From positions 1,054,001 to 1,118,000 of the forward strand of contig JAGTXZ010000014.1 in the NCBI GenBank assembly GCA_018398575.1: DNA of 64,000 bases. The letters run 5' to 3'. Source of the stretch: Ampelomyces quisqualis. Its lineage: Eukaryota > Ascomycota > Dothideomycetes > Pleosporales > Phaeosphaeriaceae. Numbering within the stretch: position 1 is the first letter of the stretch; each line of letters opens with the position of its first letter. The position numbers were made by a program, and so were the translations under genes. A model generated the notes under the pieces. That model made no database searches and was not told the origin of the DNA. It saw only the letters and a list, made by a program, of their open reading frames with translations. Below, piece after piece: positions 19,941 through 31,586 of this stretch.

Positions 19941-22900
19941 TTAGATGCCTTGGAGCAGTATCTATGGAGTCATGTTACACAGTGCTGCATGGTGCGTTTC
20001 CCTACGCGCCAGTTGCGGTTGTTCGCAGCCATGATGGCCGGCGCAGCCACGCAGGGACGCCAATTACAAACGCCCAAACAGGCGCTTGCTGTAACATTGG
20101 TGTAGGTCAATCATCTTCAGCGCCTCGACTTGCCCTTACATAGTTTCACTTACCGATTTCCAGAGGTTGTATAGTCTTACTCTTGCGGATCGAGGAGATG
20201 ACTCGCGATTGGGTCTAACAGAATATTTGATCACGTGGAAGCGGTGAGTATGTAGATGTCTCGGCTATGTAGTAGACATGTTCCCACTATTTCCCTTTCC
20301 TGGGATACATATGCAAGGAAAGGGCGGAACCACCCAACATTAGTGCTGGCAACATCCTCCAGCTGGTTGCTGGTGATATCTGCGAGGATATCCAGCGCTT
20401 GACCTAATCGCAACCTTGGCTTGGCACACCATGTCGCAGCCACAAAAAGCTTCGCCGAACCACAATATCCACGTGTATCGTCGATATATGGCCATCTGCG
20501 TCTAATTCCTACGTTGGTCAAGGAGAAATGATTGTGTGTTGCTTGGGTACGATATGCGTTATGCCGCATCACCTACCGAGGGACGCCCTCGTCTGGCACG
20601 GCTAGATGGTCCCTTGGGACGCAGAAGTATACGTCAATCTCGTGCAGAGTGTTGCTAGAATGCGATGGTTCCCAGGCGTCTGGTCACTCAAAGGGCAGTG
20701 CAAGTGGAATTTGAGGACGCCCCTCTAGAGTGGTTTTACCGCCGAGAGAAATTTCTCTTCACGCCCAAAAAGCCGGTAGTGTGCAACGACAAAGAGCATC
20801 CACCCGCCCGATAACTCGATTGCGGTTGCGACTGATTTTAGTAGATGTGCGTGCATGCTTCCAAGTGCTGGTGCCGCGCCGGTAGGATGCTCTGGTAGGC
20901 TCCATGTGTTTGACGGCTACAAAAAAGCAAGGGCGCTCCTGGAGTGGCGTCTTCCACGATCCACTGCTCGGCAGAAGCAGCATGCAGACATTGCAGAGGG
21001 CGGACATGTTCGCAAGGGGATAAGCGCGTAGAATCCGTAGATGCGCGCTTGTGCGATAACGGCAGCCATAGCGCCGAGACCCGCCCCGGGAAACGGAAGG
21101 ATCAGGCGACGATTAGCGCACGCATACCGTAAGCTGACGGGTGCTCAACTTGAGGAGCAAAACAAATAATCACGGAGCACCTCCATTCGGCCGCCACTGG
21201 CTGGCGTTGCTACACATGCAAGGGGCGATTTTCATCTTCTCTTGCGCCCCGGTGTGTTGGATCAACAGCTGCGCCGCACGAAGCTGGAGGCAGACAGACG
21301 GTCCCAGTCTTCCGTTTGATCGCTAGCGGGAGCGGCACGCCCCGCCTGCCCATAGAAACAACGAGCTGGATTCCTAGGTTGGCCAGCAGGCCGTGATGGG
21401 GAATCAGAAAAAAGTTGCGCAGACAGCGGAGTTGCATGGCGTGACCGCTGTAGGCGCCGACAGACAGCCGCTGCGGGCGGTGTCATGGCTCAAGCACTGC
21501 GCTCCAACGACAGGGGCAACGCATTCTAATGGCGTATGCAGGAATGGTGTGAAAATGACCGATCAGCCTGCGCGCGGCAGCCATTTGCACAGGAGCAAAA
21601 GTACAACACGACGGCTGGGTCGTCTGTTTAGCCGACGAGTGACGCGGCTCTCAGGCTGTGTACGGAGTACGGATACTGGAGAGGGAGGGTTGCGTGCGAA
21701 CAAGGCGCGTGCAGTGCCCAGAGAACGGCATTCCGCTCAGAGCTCAGACAAGGGCCAGTTGGCCCACCAATGCCCTGTTGCGGCTTGCATGAAGAGCGGA
21801 ATGGTGCATGGGAGTCGAGGATTGCGGCGGACAGCCATTGGTGTGCAACATGGAGTGGGGACTGGGGCTACACATAGATACATACGGAGTACGACCTGTG
21901 CTCTGGCGACGGAGAGGCGCGCCGCAGCCAAAGAGGACAGGCAGCAGCGCAAGCGAGCAATGAGGCTGGCCGCTGGGCGTGGGCCATGCCGCCATGGCAC
22001 AGGCTGCGGTCCAGCGTCGATAGATTGAAACCATGGCCGAGGCGGCGAGGCCTCCAGGTGTGCTCATTCGGGGCGGTTAGAGGAGGCAGTGCCGTTGTCA
22101 AACAGGCCCCTTGGGGCCCCTTGGAGGAAGCGCGCGCTCGCAGCAGCAGTGGGCGATACGCAGGATCCAGGAACCCGCAGACGACGAGCGCTGTGCCATG
22201 GTCCATGGAGTCGTGTGGTGTGGTGTGGTCACCGTGGTGTGGTGAGGGCGCGTGCGTGGGCGTGGGCGCCGGACGAGGCAGTGTGCGTCGTGCCCCGTGC
22301 GGCAGGAGCGCGGTGGTTTGGGCAGGCGCGCCTAACGAGTCGCGGTTGACGCAAATAGAGCCTAGCACGGCCGGCCCGCGGACTTTTCCGTCCACGGGCA
22401 CGCGGCCAATGAGCGCCGCCCGCCCGGCACCGTGTGAAAGCGTGCAGTCGCTAACCGCTTCGAGCGGATCATCGCGCAGACGGCTCCCGGTGGCCCGCGC
22501 CAACCTGGCTCGCTCTTGGCTCGCGATACCCTCCTCTACACCCGGCGATGGCCTTTAGGGCTGTAAACGCGGCTTTTTGCTGCGAAAAAGCAGCAGAGGC
22601 TTCCATGCAGGGTCCATGTGTTCGAGAACCGAAGAAACCCCATTTTTCCCACGTCGTGGGGGTGTTCGGTGAAGGTTCCCCGCGTGCCGTGAGTGGCACG
22701 GTAGACGCGGCCGGCAGGGGTGCCGCCGGTCCAGCCAATGGCCGCCCACCGACAGGGATGGCTGCTGCGGGTCCATGTGCCCACCAGCACAGGACGCCCT
22801 TGGGCGCCTCGTCACTTGTGGTCTGTTGCTCATCCGCTGGCATCTGCGCCTGGCTGGCCTCGCTCGTGTCGCCCCTCCTCAGCCAGTGTGCATTGCGCTG

Positions 22901-23563
22901 TCGGCTGCTGCATTGCTGTCCCGTGCTGCGATTTATACAGCCCGCCCGCCGCGACGGCTGCCTCTGCTCCCCGGACGGCCTCGTCGTTGACACTGACCAT
23001 TCCCGCCCGCGTTACCCTAACCACCAGCACATCATCACCACCCAGTCTCTCCAGCCTAGGTCGCTTCGACGCGAACGCGAGCAAGTTCGCCGCCCAGCAC
23101 CGCTCTGTCCAGCAGCAACTGCAACCCGTACAGGGCCGGATTCAGGAGCACCTTTCCAGCCCACGCCCGTGGCATCTTGAAAATACATCACCGTCCGCAC
23201 GCTGAACAAGTCTCTGCCCGTCGCCTAGAAGCGCGCGACACACTTGCTGCGTCGTGGAACGCAGAGTAGATATCAACTTGCGTGGCACCAACGCAGTACC
23301 TGCCTCACACTGCGTCTGCGGCACACTGAACTTCTTGGAAAGTCGATATTCCCTTCACTGTACAGACGAGCCGTCGAGTAGCGGCTGCATGTCCCTTTTG
23401 GAGTGAATGGAACCTTTCATCCATGTGCCTTGTTGCCAATCATTCTACACTCGATCAAAGCGTAGACCGCGAGCTGAAGATATTGTCGGACCATCACACG
23501 TGGAGGACAAAGCTCGCGCGAGGCACCAGCACCATCCTATCCCTCCCACGAATTGAGCAGACT
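19941..23563. other. 3.6 kb gene-poor, GC-rich region upstream of the Zn2Cys6 fusion gene
   Basis: No supported coding gene. ORFs of up to 211 codons at 21393-22558 and 22469-23205 occur on both strands at once, as expected from GC-rich DNA with few stops, and lack domains. Two exact TACGGAGTAC motifs lie at 21661-21670 and 21883-21892, and a GTGTGGTGTGGT run occurs near 22210. The last few hundred bases (about 22950-23560) are C/T-rich and probably the long 5' leader of the regulator; several short ATG-led frames there could act as upstream ORFs. Confidence 0.4.
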
Positions 23564-25627
23564 ATGTCGGCCACTCTACAGCATCTTCCGGTTCTCGACA
23601 CACAGCATCCATACATGCTCAAGGATAAACACGTGGACACATTTACACCAGCTTTCACTGCCGTCAACGGTCGTGGCTCCCCGCCCACGCCTCGCGACCC
23701 GGTTCGCAATTTTGGCATGAGCTCGTACCAGAGTCCAAGTACTCAGCATCACGAGGCCCGCACATCCGAGACTGGCTACCAAAGTGGTAGCCCTTCAAGC
23801 TCTCCGGACGTGTCTAGCGGTGGGTCTTCTCCAGAGAGTCCTAAGAAAAGAAAACTTTCAGGGTCTCCTGAGGAGACCACCACCACGGATAAGAGTATGG
23901 AAGCCCCTCAGCATCGCCCGCTGCCTCCAATAGATCGTCCCAGCGAGCATGAGCGACGATGGACTGTCGAGCCTCAGCCGCGCAACGGCTATCAAGAAAT
24001 GCGTGAACCTCATCGTCCCATGGAGCCCATCCACAATAGTATGCCACCAATGGCAGCGACCCGTCCGACCTCGGCCGAGATGAACGGGTTCGAGTCAAAT
24101 TCGGCAGAGAAAACACGCGCTGGCGTGCAGCTCATGGACCCTAAGAAGCGGAAGAGACAATTTGCAAATCGAACCAAGACCGGCTGCGGAACATGTCGAC
24201 GGCGGAAGAAGAAGTGCGACGAAGCCAAGCCCGAATGTGAGCTTCCTTCGTTACACAGTTAACTCAAGTCTTTGCTATCATTACTTACGATAATACACAG
24301 GCAACAATTGCGCTCGTGGCGGTTTTTTCTGCGCGGGTTATGCCAGCAAGGTCCCCTGGCCGAAGAACAGTGTGACAAAGCCTCCACCTCCTCTGCAAGC
24401 CAAGGAGATAGTGCCACATGACCCAACTGCAGCCTATCCCAGATGCCCAGGGTGCAATCAGATCCATATACCACATTGCGAACCACCACGCAGCAAAAGT
24501 CAACCCTATCCAGATATTCGCGCCCACAACGGCTCCGAAGGCGCTCGAGCCCGGCCCATAGTTGTTGAAGAACAGGAGCGCAAACCCCCTGCACCAAGCA
24601 CTTGGAGCAATGGCTGGAACGATCAAGCACGCGTTTCTTATCCAGAACATGCGGCACCCGTACCCGCACAGTACTCCCAGCCACCAGTGTCTAACCCTGA
24701 CAGAACGCCGTCGCACGAACATCACATGCCTCAGCCCCCGCAGCAGCCGCCGCAGGGACCCCCTCCGCCCCGGCAACCCAATTTTCAAGTCTATCATCAC
24801 ACGGCCCAGAGCATGAGTCAGACTGCTAATCACACGCCTGCCATCGCAGACAACCACCATCTACCGCCACCACAGCCTCGACAACCGCCAATGGTGCCTA
24901 CGACTTCAGCACCGCCTGCGCCGCCGCCACCTCACTACCCACCACAGACCAGGGCGCACAAGACCGAGAAAGAGAAGATGCTGCACGGCGAGCCATTCCT
25001 GCAGTACGACGAGCAATTGATGGATGAGCGCGCACAGTGCACGGGTGCAGTCTACAGTTTTAACAGCACAGCCAGTCCGTCGGTCGTTATCGCGCGGGGC
25101 GATCGAGAGCGGAATTTTAAGCGAATTGTGGCAGCAGGATGGATTCACCCACGACACATGGACCGTCGCCCAGGGGTGCATCTTGGCGGCCATTTAGGTG
25201 GTAACGTGAACGTGACCACGCCCTTTCACTGTGATTACGGCTACAACATCTCAATCGGTGATAATGTCAACATCGGGCCTCACTGCCAGCTGCTCGACTC
25301 TGCAAGGATTGCCATTGGACGAAACACCAAGATTGGAGCTCGTGTGACCATCTCAACGTTGAAAGCACCTACCGACACCAAGACCTTGAAAGGCAGTAAC
25401 GGCACCGAGATTGCGCGGGAAGTGTTCATTGGCGAGAACGTGTATATCGGTGACGGTGTCATTGTTGAAGCTGGAGTAAGAATTGGCAACAATGCAATCA
25501 TCAGATCTGGATCTGTCGTCGTTCGCGTAAGTACTGTTTTCCTTGACATGGAAGCATTGTGCCAACTGACCTTGTACAGGACATCGCGCCCGACGTTGTT
25601 GCACACGGGAACCCAGCTTTTGGTTGA
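23564..25627 (+). CDS. Zn2Cys6 finger fused to maltose-acetyltransferase-like (LbH) domain
   Basis: Exons 23564-24236, 24301-25526 and 25580-25627 give 648 residues; the introns are 64 bases (GTGAGC, TACACAG) and 53 bases (GTAAGT, TGTACAG). The first intron splits the codon of the fourth zinc-finger cysteine. Order: disordered S/P-rich N-terminus; a Zn2Cys6 cluster with cysteines at 208, 211, 218, 225, 228 and 235 preceded by basic KKRKRQ; a P/Q/H-rich linker (about 260-440); a maltose-acetyltransferase leader (TEKEKMLHGEPF, from about 445); then left-handed beta-helix hexapeptides ending SVVVRDIAPDVVAHGNPA. The position where NodL/Maa enzymes carry the catalytic His (…THPLD) reads KAPTD, with Ala580 in place of His. 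So a DNA-binding protein with a probably inactive acetyltransferase fold, perhaps a trimer or ligand-sensing module. That role is inference. Both domains are certain; an alternative ATG exists at 23423. Confidence 0.88.
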
Positions 25628-26146
25628 ATGTGTTCACAGCGTATCGCGTACGAATGCAGTCTCACGCACATCCGAGTTGTGCAAGGGTACGACCATTTGG
25701 GACTGCCGTTGGTTAGCGCGTGCAAGCCACTGCAGCTTTTGACTACGATTCTTTTACTCGTTCAGGTCTTGTTTCAAGTGGAGTTTATCGGCGCTCGTCT
25801 TCGGAGGATACCCTGATTTGTTTCTTCGCGTGTGCGTTTTCCTTCTGTGTTCCCTTTGCGCCACTCGGCGGTATCTTTGGCCTACGCGAACACCTTGGTA
25901 GCTACCGCCAGCAGGTTATGGCTTGCTCATGTGAATGAATATAGACTTGACCATCTTGAAGGCATGAAATACAAGTTGAGCTTTGGCGCGCGGCAATGGA
26001 TGCTTTCATGCATGTACTACAACGCCCGCTGCTGTGGATAGTGGCATGTCCAAGTCGTCCGTAAAGGGTTAGTTCATTACGGCCGTTCCGAAAACCTCTA
26101 GACAGGTCGAACACCACGAACAAACTTGAGCGCCACCATACCAATT
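25628..26146. other. Spacer between fusion gene and uL3m
   Basis: In the first 110 bases a frame reading AYRVRMQSHAHPS follows the stop (from about 25648) and looks like the ancestral C-terminus of the acetyltransferase-like protein, cut off by a short insertion. The rest is spacer and the promoter of the ribosomal protein gene. Confidence 0.4.
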
Positions 26147-27224
26147 ATGCCGCCCAAAGCACCCTTCAATTGGGGTCTGCTCCCTCCCGCCTTTCTCCTT
26201 CCGTCATCAACCCGCTCTATCCTCCCCCTACTCCAACAAAATGCAGCGCAGATATCACGACCCAGCGTCCCATACACATGCGTCCGAAGCATCAAATCCA
26301 CAAACACCCCACGGCCCGATCGCTTCGCGCACAAGCCCTCCAAGCCCGCCTTAAACAGCACATCCACCGCCGCTCTCGAGCGCAAAGCCCACAGCACACC
26401 TCTGCGGACCGGCCTCATCGCTGTCAAGCGCGGCATGACAGGCATCTACGACCCAGCCACGGGCAAACGCACAGCCTGCACCGTCCTCCAACTCGATCGC
26501 AACGTCGTTGTAGCGCACAAGACGCGCGCCAAGAACGGATACTTTGCCGTGCAGATTGGCGCGGGACAGCGAGAAGCGCGCAACGTGACGAAGCCGATGC
26601 TAGGCCATTTTGCGACTGCAAAGGTCAGTCCGAAGCGGTGGGTTGCGGAATTCAAGGTCAAGGGTGAGGAGGGGCTGAGTGTGCGGGTGGGGGAGAGCGT
26701 GGGCGCGAATTGGTTTACTCGGGGGCAGTGGGTGGATGTGTGGGCGATTAGTCGGGGGATGGGATTCGCTGGTGTAAGGTGTCCCTCGAAGCCCTGCGTT
26801 TGGGACAAGGTGGTTTACAGAAGTCAAAACTGACATGTTGATATTTGCATAGGGCATGAAACGCCACGGCTTCAGCGGTCAGCCCGCATCGCACGGTCAA
26901 TCCCTCATGCACCGCGGCATGGGATCGGCAGGAGGATCGCAGGGTTCCGGTTCGCGTGTCCTTCCTGGCAAGCGCATGGCTGGAAATATGGGCAATGAGA
27001 GCGTCACAGTGAAGAATCTCAAGGTTCTACAGGTAGACGAGGAGAATGGAATCGTTGTTGTGACTGGCGCTGTACCTGGGCCCAAGAACCAGGTCATCAA
27101 GCTGCAGGATGCACTGGGCAAGCCGTGGCCCAAGGGGCCGATGAGCGTGGCAGAATTACAGTCTGCTGTTGGAGCTTTGGAGACCCCGTCGGTTGCAGAG
27201 GCCGCGGCAAGTGCTGTTGCGTGA
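26147..27224 (+). CDS. MRPL9: Mitochondrial large-subunit ribosomal protein uL3m
   Basis: Exons 26147-26773 and 26853-27224 (79-base intron, GTAAGG donor, TGCATAG acceptor, phase 0) encode 332 residues. After a mitochondrial leader of roughly 70 residues rich in S/R/P comes the L3 core: RTGLIAVKRGMTGIYD, GYFAVQIGAGQREARN, then WVDVWAISRGMGFAG. The second exon opens with GMKRHGFSGQPASHGQS and RVLPGKRMAGNMG, the universal L3 loop that reaches the peptidyl transferase centre. The protein is an early-assembly component of the mitochondrial large ribosomal subunit. The frame is open further upstream but without ATG, so the ATG at 26147 is chosen. Its place in the window near other mitochondrial protein genes may be coincidence. 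Confidence 0.93.
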
Positions 27225-27469
27225 AGAGGAGGATATGATGTATTACATCATTGGTGTGGAAAGTGTCTTTGTAGCACGCAATGAGCGGAGCAGACGTACT
27301 TGGAGGTACAACATGGGCGTCATCGGACCTTGTGCACAGTTTTCCCGTCTTGATCTGCGTGAGAGATTGTAACGTACTCATTCGATAACATGGTATACTC
27401 TAAGCTACCATGATGAAAGCCGTCTGATTTCCGCCGCCTGTCTTCCCTCAACCCTTTTGTCGTCTAGAA

Positions 27470-28657
27470 CTACTCATCATAACCTCCGCATTCGTCACTG
27501 CTCCAAGCATCGTCCACGCAATCGTCCCCATATTCGTCGTCGCTCTCGTTAGGAACGCCGCTGCCACCGCCACCATCTGAAGTTACGCACAAGCCCACGT
27601 GACTTCCCGCCATGTCGGATCTATATCTTCCTGCCTCGACATCACTGCCGGCGTAGAGCGAAGATGCTCTAGACGAATAACGTTCTGATCGAGGCGATGG
27701 CGAAGAGCGACGATAGTAGCAGTGGCCCATGGCACTGGGGACTAATAATGATCGAGAGAACCCTCGTCCAATGGGAGAAGTGGACGGATTGCGTTCTCTT
27801 GCGCAGTACTCGTTGCCCATACGGTACGCAGAGGGGGACGGTTCTCTACACGGTCTCGTCGTGTCATGCAACCTGGAGGGTGATTCAGCTCGTGGTTGTT
27901 CGCGATCCGAGGCAAGAGAAATGCGTCGGTGTGGAGCTCGTGGAGAAGTCGACGGATTTCTATCCGATGACATGGAACGGGATTTTGTCAAAGAGTCGTC
28001 TTCCCGAAAGGACGCAGTGTCTGTGCCACTTGGATAGCCCATCTCCTCTGCATCACTGTCGACACAGGTCGGTAGGTCGCTGTCGTAAAAGATGGTACTA
28101 CTCTGTGGCGAAAGCTCTGCACTCTGTTGGTAAGAGCTTGGTCTGGTACTTTGTGCATCGGTTCGGCGGAAGCCGTCGAGAATATGGTCAGTCCGGTCAT
28201 AGGCGTCCGCATCCGACATCTTCATGCCATGCGAATGCATGAAATCATGCTTTCGGTTGAACCCACCATCCTTGGCCAGTCCACAGTTTGATTTGTCTTG
28301 GTGTGGCAATGCATAAGCACTTCTTCCACGTGCTGAAGGAGGTGGATCGTGCGGGATCTCATCTAGCTCGGCGTCGGCGTTTCTTGTCTTGAACTGTCGA
28401 ACATGTGTAGGCTCGGGTACACTTCTATAGTCTGGCAATATGTAATCGTGTCTGGAATCGTCAGGCGGAACAATGTAATCGGAGGCTGAATCGCATGAAC
28501 TGTAGCTGCCATATGCTGATCTGTGTGTGCGACTTGATCGTACACTACGCATGTGGTAGTCGTGACTGTGGGACCATTCCAAAATCGATGTGGGTGCTTG
28601 GTTGTGGTCGTGGTAGGGATTGTCGTATCGACTGCGACCGTACTCCTGATGTGACAT
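27470..28657 (-). CDS. Disordered Ser/Arg/His-rich hypothetical protein
   Basis: A single-exon frame of 395 residues from the ATG at 28657. The composition is dominated by S, R, D, H, Y and P; no membrane segment or folded domain is apparent. Low-complexity tracts include an SR-type middle (RNPSTSPRAPHRRIS, and later RERNPSTSPIGRG, an approximate internal repeat of the RNPSTSP core) and an acidic, Gly-rich C-terminus (SDDEYGDDCVDDAW). Such proteins are frequent in Pezizomycotina and poorly conserved. Long uninterrupted reading and biased composition argue that it is real. The repeated RNPSTSP could be a phosphorylation or docking site, which is a guess. It is convergent with the uL3m gene (245 bases apart). 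Confidence 0.6.
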   Translation of the reverse strand: MSHQEYGRSRYDNPYHDHNQAPTSILEWSHSHDYHMRSVRSSRTHRSAYGSYSSCDSASDYIVPPDDSRHDYILPDYRSVPEPTHVRQFKTRNADAELDEIPHDPPPSARGRSAYALPHQDKSNCGLAKDGGFNRKHDFMHSHGMKMSDADAYDRTDHILDGFRRTDAQSTRPSSYQQSAELSPQSSTIFYDSDLPTCVDSDAEEMGYPSGTDTASFREDDSLTKSRSMSSDRNPSTSPRAPHRRISLASDREQPRAESPSRLHDTTRPCREPSPSAYRMGNEYCARERNPSTSPIGRGFSRSLLVPSAMGHCYYRRSSPSPRSERYSSRASSLYAGSDVEAGRYRSDMAGSHVGLCVTSDGGGGSGVPNESDDEYGDDCVDDAWSSDECGGYDE

Positions 28658-29829
28658 GTTGTGGCTCAAAGCAGTTGTCTAGGGCTTCATCCTTGTTTAC
28701 CTTGAAGATGCCCTCGTATATGTGCAACGTTGATGGCAAGAAAGACAGTGACGCGCGATTGTTTTGATGATCGAGTCTTGAACAGTTTTTGGGAGCTGGA
28801 CATGCTCTCGTCGCTTCGGCCGGTGTGCAAAAGTGAGGCAAGTCGACGTGGTGATCGCCTAGCCCAAACAAGGGGCGCTAGCGCAGTGATTCGACATGAG
28901 TGCATGTTTTACGGAGTATCCTAGGCAAGATTTGTGTGAAGGGCATACAGAATCCAGACAACGCAAGATGACAGACAATTGTGAACTTTATCCTGAGCAT
29001 GGTCGTATTGTGCTGCCACCTGACGACCAGCATTTTGCATCTTTCCTCTCTGTCTTTCAGTCGACAAAGGACAAAGAAAACCAAGGTGAGTGTAACAAAT
29101 CTTCCGACTCAGGCTCACTTACCGGAGAATTGGGAAGCGGGGTGGGAGCCGAGTATCGTACATCCAAATGAGCTTTTGACCGAACGTGTGCTTGTAGGTG
29201 CATCTCAATGTGGACGAAAGCTTTCCGTTATGCTGCCGCAGGGCCCGCGATTCGCGATGAACCAACATTGCTAGCAAGGTGTACCTCTACACGGGCTGGT
29301 CGGAATTTCTGAGACAGCGTCGCATACACGCATTGGTCAGAGTGTAGGAACGTTTGTAGTAATAAGACATACAACACGACACGGACGGATACCTACAGCA
29401 ACAGCGCAAACACGAAGCTGGGCCTCTCCGAAAGAAAGTAGGCGGGCAATCCGAGCGAACAATTGAAGTGGAGCGACTGTGGGGATCTGAGAGCACGCGA
29501 GCGAATCAAGCACATTATTAGAAAGATCCTACCATTGATGAACCCGATAGCTGCACAATCTCGACCACACGCTCTGTGAAAATAAACCCATCATGACTTC
29601 CCCAAGATGATGTACGTCCAAGCACAGGAGATCCAGCGCAGTAACGCCTCGTATGACTGCCAGAGAAGAGGCTTGAACTGGCCAGGATAGGTCAAACTCG
29701 TCCTCCGCCTTTATGGCCTTTGACATTGTGGCCTTGCTCAAAAGACCACTATACCACTTCCAGTTGCCGCCACAGTGTTGTTCTTGTCCGGTATGGCTCC
29801 GGTATGTCCTCACAAGATCCTAGCCACAT
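28658..29829. other. 1.2 kb spacer between the SR-rich gene and RHO1
   Basis: No gene that I can support; short ORFs on both strands (28896-29171, 29529-29813) have no signatures. One TACGGAGTAT motif lies at 28910-28919. The left part should be the promoter of the SR-rich gene and the right part the 3' region of RHO1. Confidence 0.3.
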
Positions 29830-30727
29830 CTACAAGATCGAGCACTTCTTCGACTTCTTCTCTTTCCTAGTGAGCAGGGCAGCGCGCGTGGCGTGCTCGA
29901 ATACCTCCCGGACGCCCTCGTTGGTCTTCGCGGAGCACTCGAGGTACTTCTGGGCGCCGATCTTCTTGCGAACATCCTCGGCCTGCGAATCGTGTGAGCG
30001 AAGCCCGTCGTGGCAATCTGGCGAATACTGACCTGCTCTGGCGTCACTGGCTTCTGGGAAGTCTTGTGTAGCTCCTCAATCGTCTTCTGGTCGAAGCGCA
30101 AATCCTTCTTGCAGCCAACAAGGATGATGGGCAGGCCCTGGCAAAAGTGCAGGACTTCGGAGATCCACTAGGGCACGGTCAGTGAGCGAGTCGGTCAGGA
30201 TGGGGCACGTGGGTCGTACCTTCTCCTGCACGTTGTCGAGCGAGTCGGGCGAGTCGATGGCGAAGCAAATCAAGATAACATGCGAATCGGGGTACGAGAG
30301 AGGGCGGAGACGGTCGTAATCTTCCTGGCCCGCAGTATCCCAGAGGGCGAGCTCAACGTGTTTGCCATCGACTTCGACGTCGGCGACGTAGTTCTCGAAG
30401 ACGGTGGGGACATAGACCTGTTGAGACGGGTGCGTCAGTGCATGTGCAAGCAGGGGATATGCGTGGGCGCTGGTGGTGCTGCCATGGAGGTGCGGGCCGA
30501 CTAGGCTGACGCAGCTCAGGGATGCAGGCGAGGAGCGCGGGTGCAACTCACCTCGGGGAAGGTGCCCTTGGAGAAGACGCTGTAGACGGTCGTGTTAGCC
30601 GCTGAGGAGCGTGGCCGAGGGGACACATGGTTGCGATGGCCATGTGCACTAGGACGTACATGAGCAGACAAGTCTTTCCACAGGCGCCGTCACCGACAAT
30701 GACGAGCTTTCGACGGATCTCGGCCAT
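29830..30727 (-). CDS. RHO1: Rho-type small GTPase RHO1
   Basis: Five exons (30727-30660, 30579-30552, 30417-30220, 30167-30033, 29982-29830), all introns GT-AG and 50-134 bases long, sum to exactly 193 residues, the usual Rho1 length. Motifs: P-loop GDGACGKT at 12-19; switch I with YVPTVFENY; switch II DTAGQEDYDRLRP; VGCKKDLR for base recognition (the Rho variant of NKxD) and ECSAKT. The Rho insert helix follows VTPEQ. The C-terminus is polybasic (RKEKKSKK) and ends CSIL, a CAAX box whose Leu favours geranylgeranylation. In fungi Rho1 activates 1,3-beta-glucan synthase and the Pkc1 cell-wall-integrity cascade at the plasma membrane. The very short first exon and the gene being intron-rich compared with its neighbours are normal for Ras-family genes. 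Confidence 0.97.
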
Positions 30728-31586
30728 GGCGTCGTGTGTGGGCGGAAGGGAGTTAGTGGGCGGGTGGAAGCAGGCAGGGAGCTGTTGCGAGGACAGAAGG
30801 TCAGCGGACGATGGGGAGGAGTGGTGACTGAAGTAGGGCTGTGCGGACGGAGGCTGCGCTGCACTGCTTCGGAACACTAGGCGCTCAGTGCGCGGCTGGG
30901 CTCGTGCCTGGAGGCTGAGCTGTCCCGAGCAGGCACACGGGCGACTGGCCGTGGCGGTGCGGATACGTACTGTGGAGCGTCCGGGTCAGGGGCAGGCGGG
31001 CGTGGACGAAGAGCCTGGAGGGGAGATGGCAGCGGGTGGAGGGGGGAGGGGGGTGATGGCGGGCGTGTTGCTGGGGAACGGGTAGTACTCGGTGCTGCGT
31101 AGCTGCGTCGCGGCTACGGAGTACTTGCCCCCTAGCGCCAGCAGCAGATAAGAAACAAGATGCGTCCACCTCTCTGCCGGCCGCCTATGGAGTCGACGCC
31201 GTCAATCCCCGCAGTCAACAAGGGTCCACCTCGGCTCCCGTGCGGCGGCGTAGTGCTTGGCGCATCGCACGTCGCGGCGTGGACGCAGTGAAAGCCATGT
31301 GTGTGGCCTGTGGTGCCGGCCAGTGCATCGTAACGAGTCCCCCAGCGGATGCCTCTGGAGCTGATGTAGAGGACGGATGACCGTCAGTGTGTGGCTCACG
31401 TGTGCCATGCGCAGGCGGCCATGCGCACTGTGCTCCAGTCTCCCATCTACATACGCGGCTCCCGGTGCCACGTGACATGGTGAGTAGGCGCGCGCTGTAC
31501 AGCCAAGGTGGGGCCTCACCACCACGCCGCTCGCGCCGTCCCTTTCCTCACCTGCACACCAGCCCACCGCAACCCAAACACCCGAC
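30728..31586. promoter_or_regulatory. Divergent intergenic region RHO1 / UFD2
   Basis: About 860 GC-rich bases between two divergent start codons. It contains an exact TACGGAGTAC motif at 31115-31124. Long frames on both strands here are GC artefacts. Promoter function is inferred from position. Confidence 0.5.

Noticed and set aside
21393..22558. Long ORFs (190-211 codons) on both strands
   Set aside because: They overlap each other in GC-rich DNA, have Arg/Ala/Pro-rich random-looking text and no domain; expected from scarcity of stop codons.
22469..23205. 210-codon plus ORF and antisense 174-codon ORF
   Set aside because: Same GC artefact, overlapping frames on both strands without protein-like patterns.
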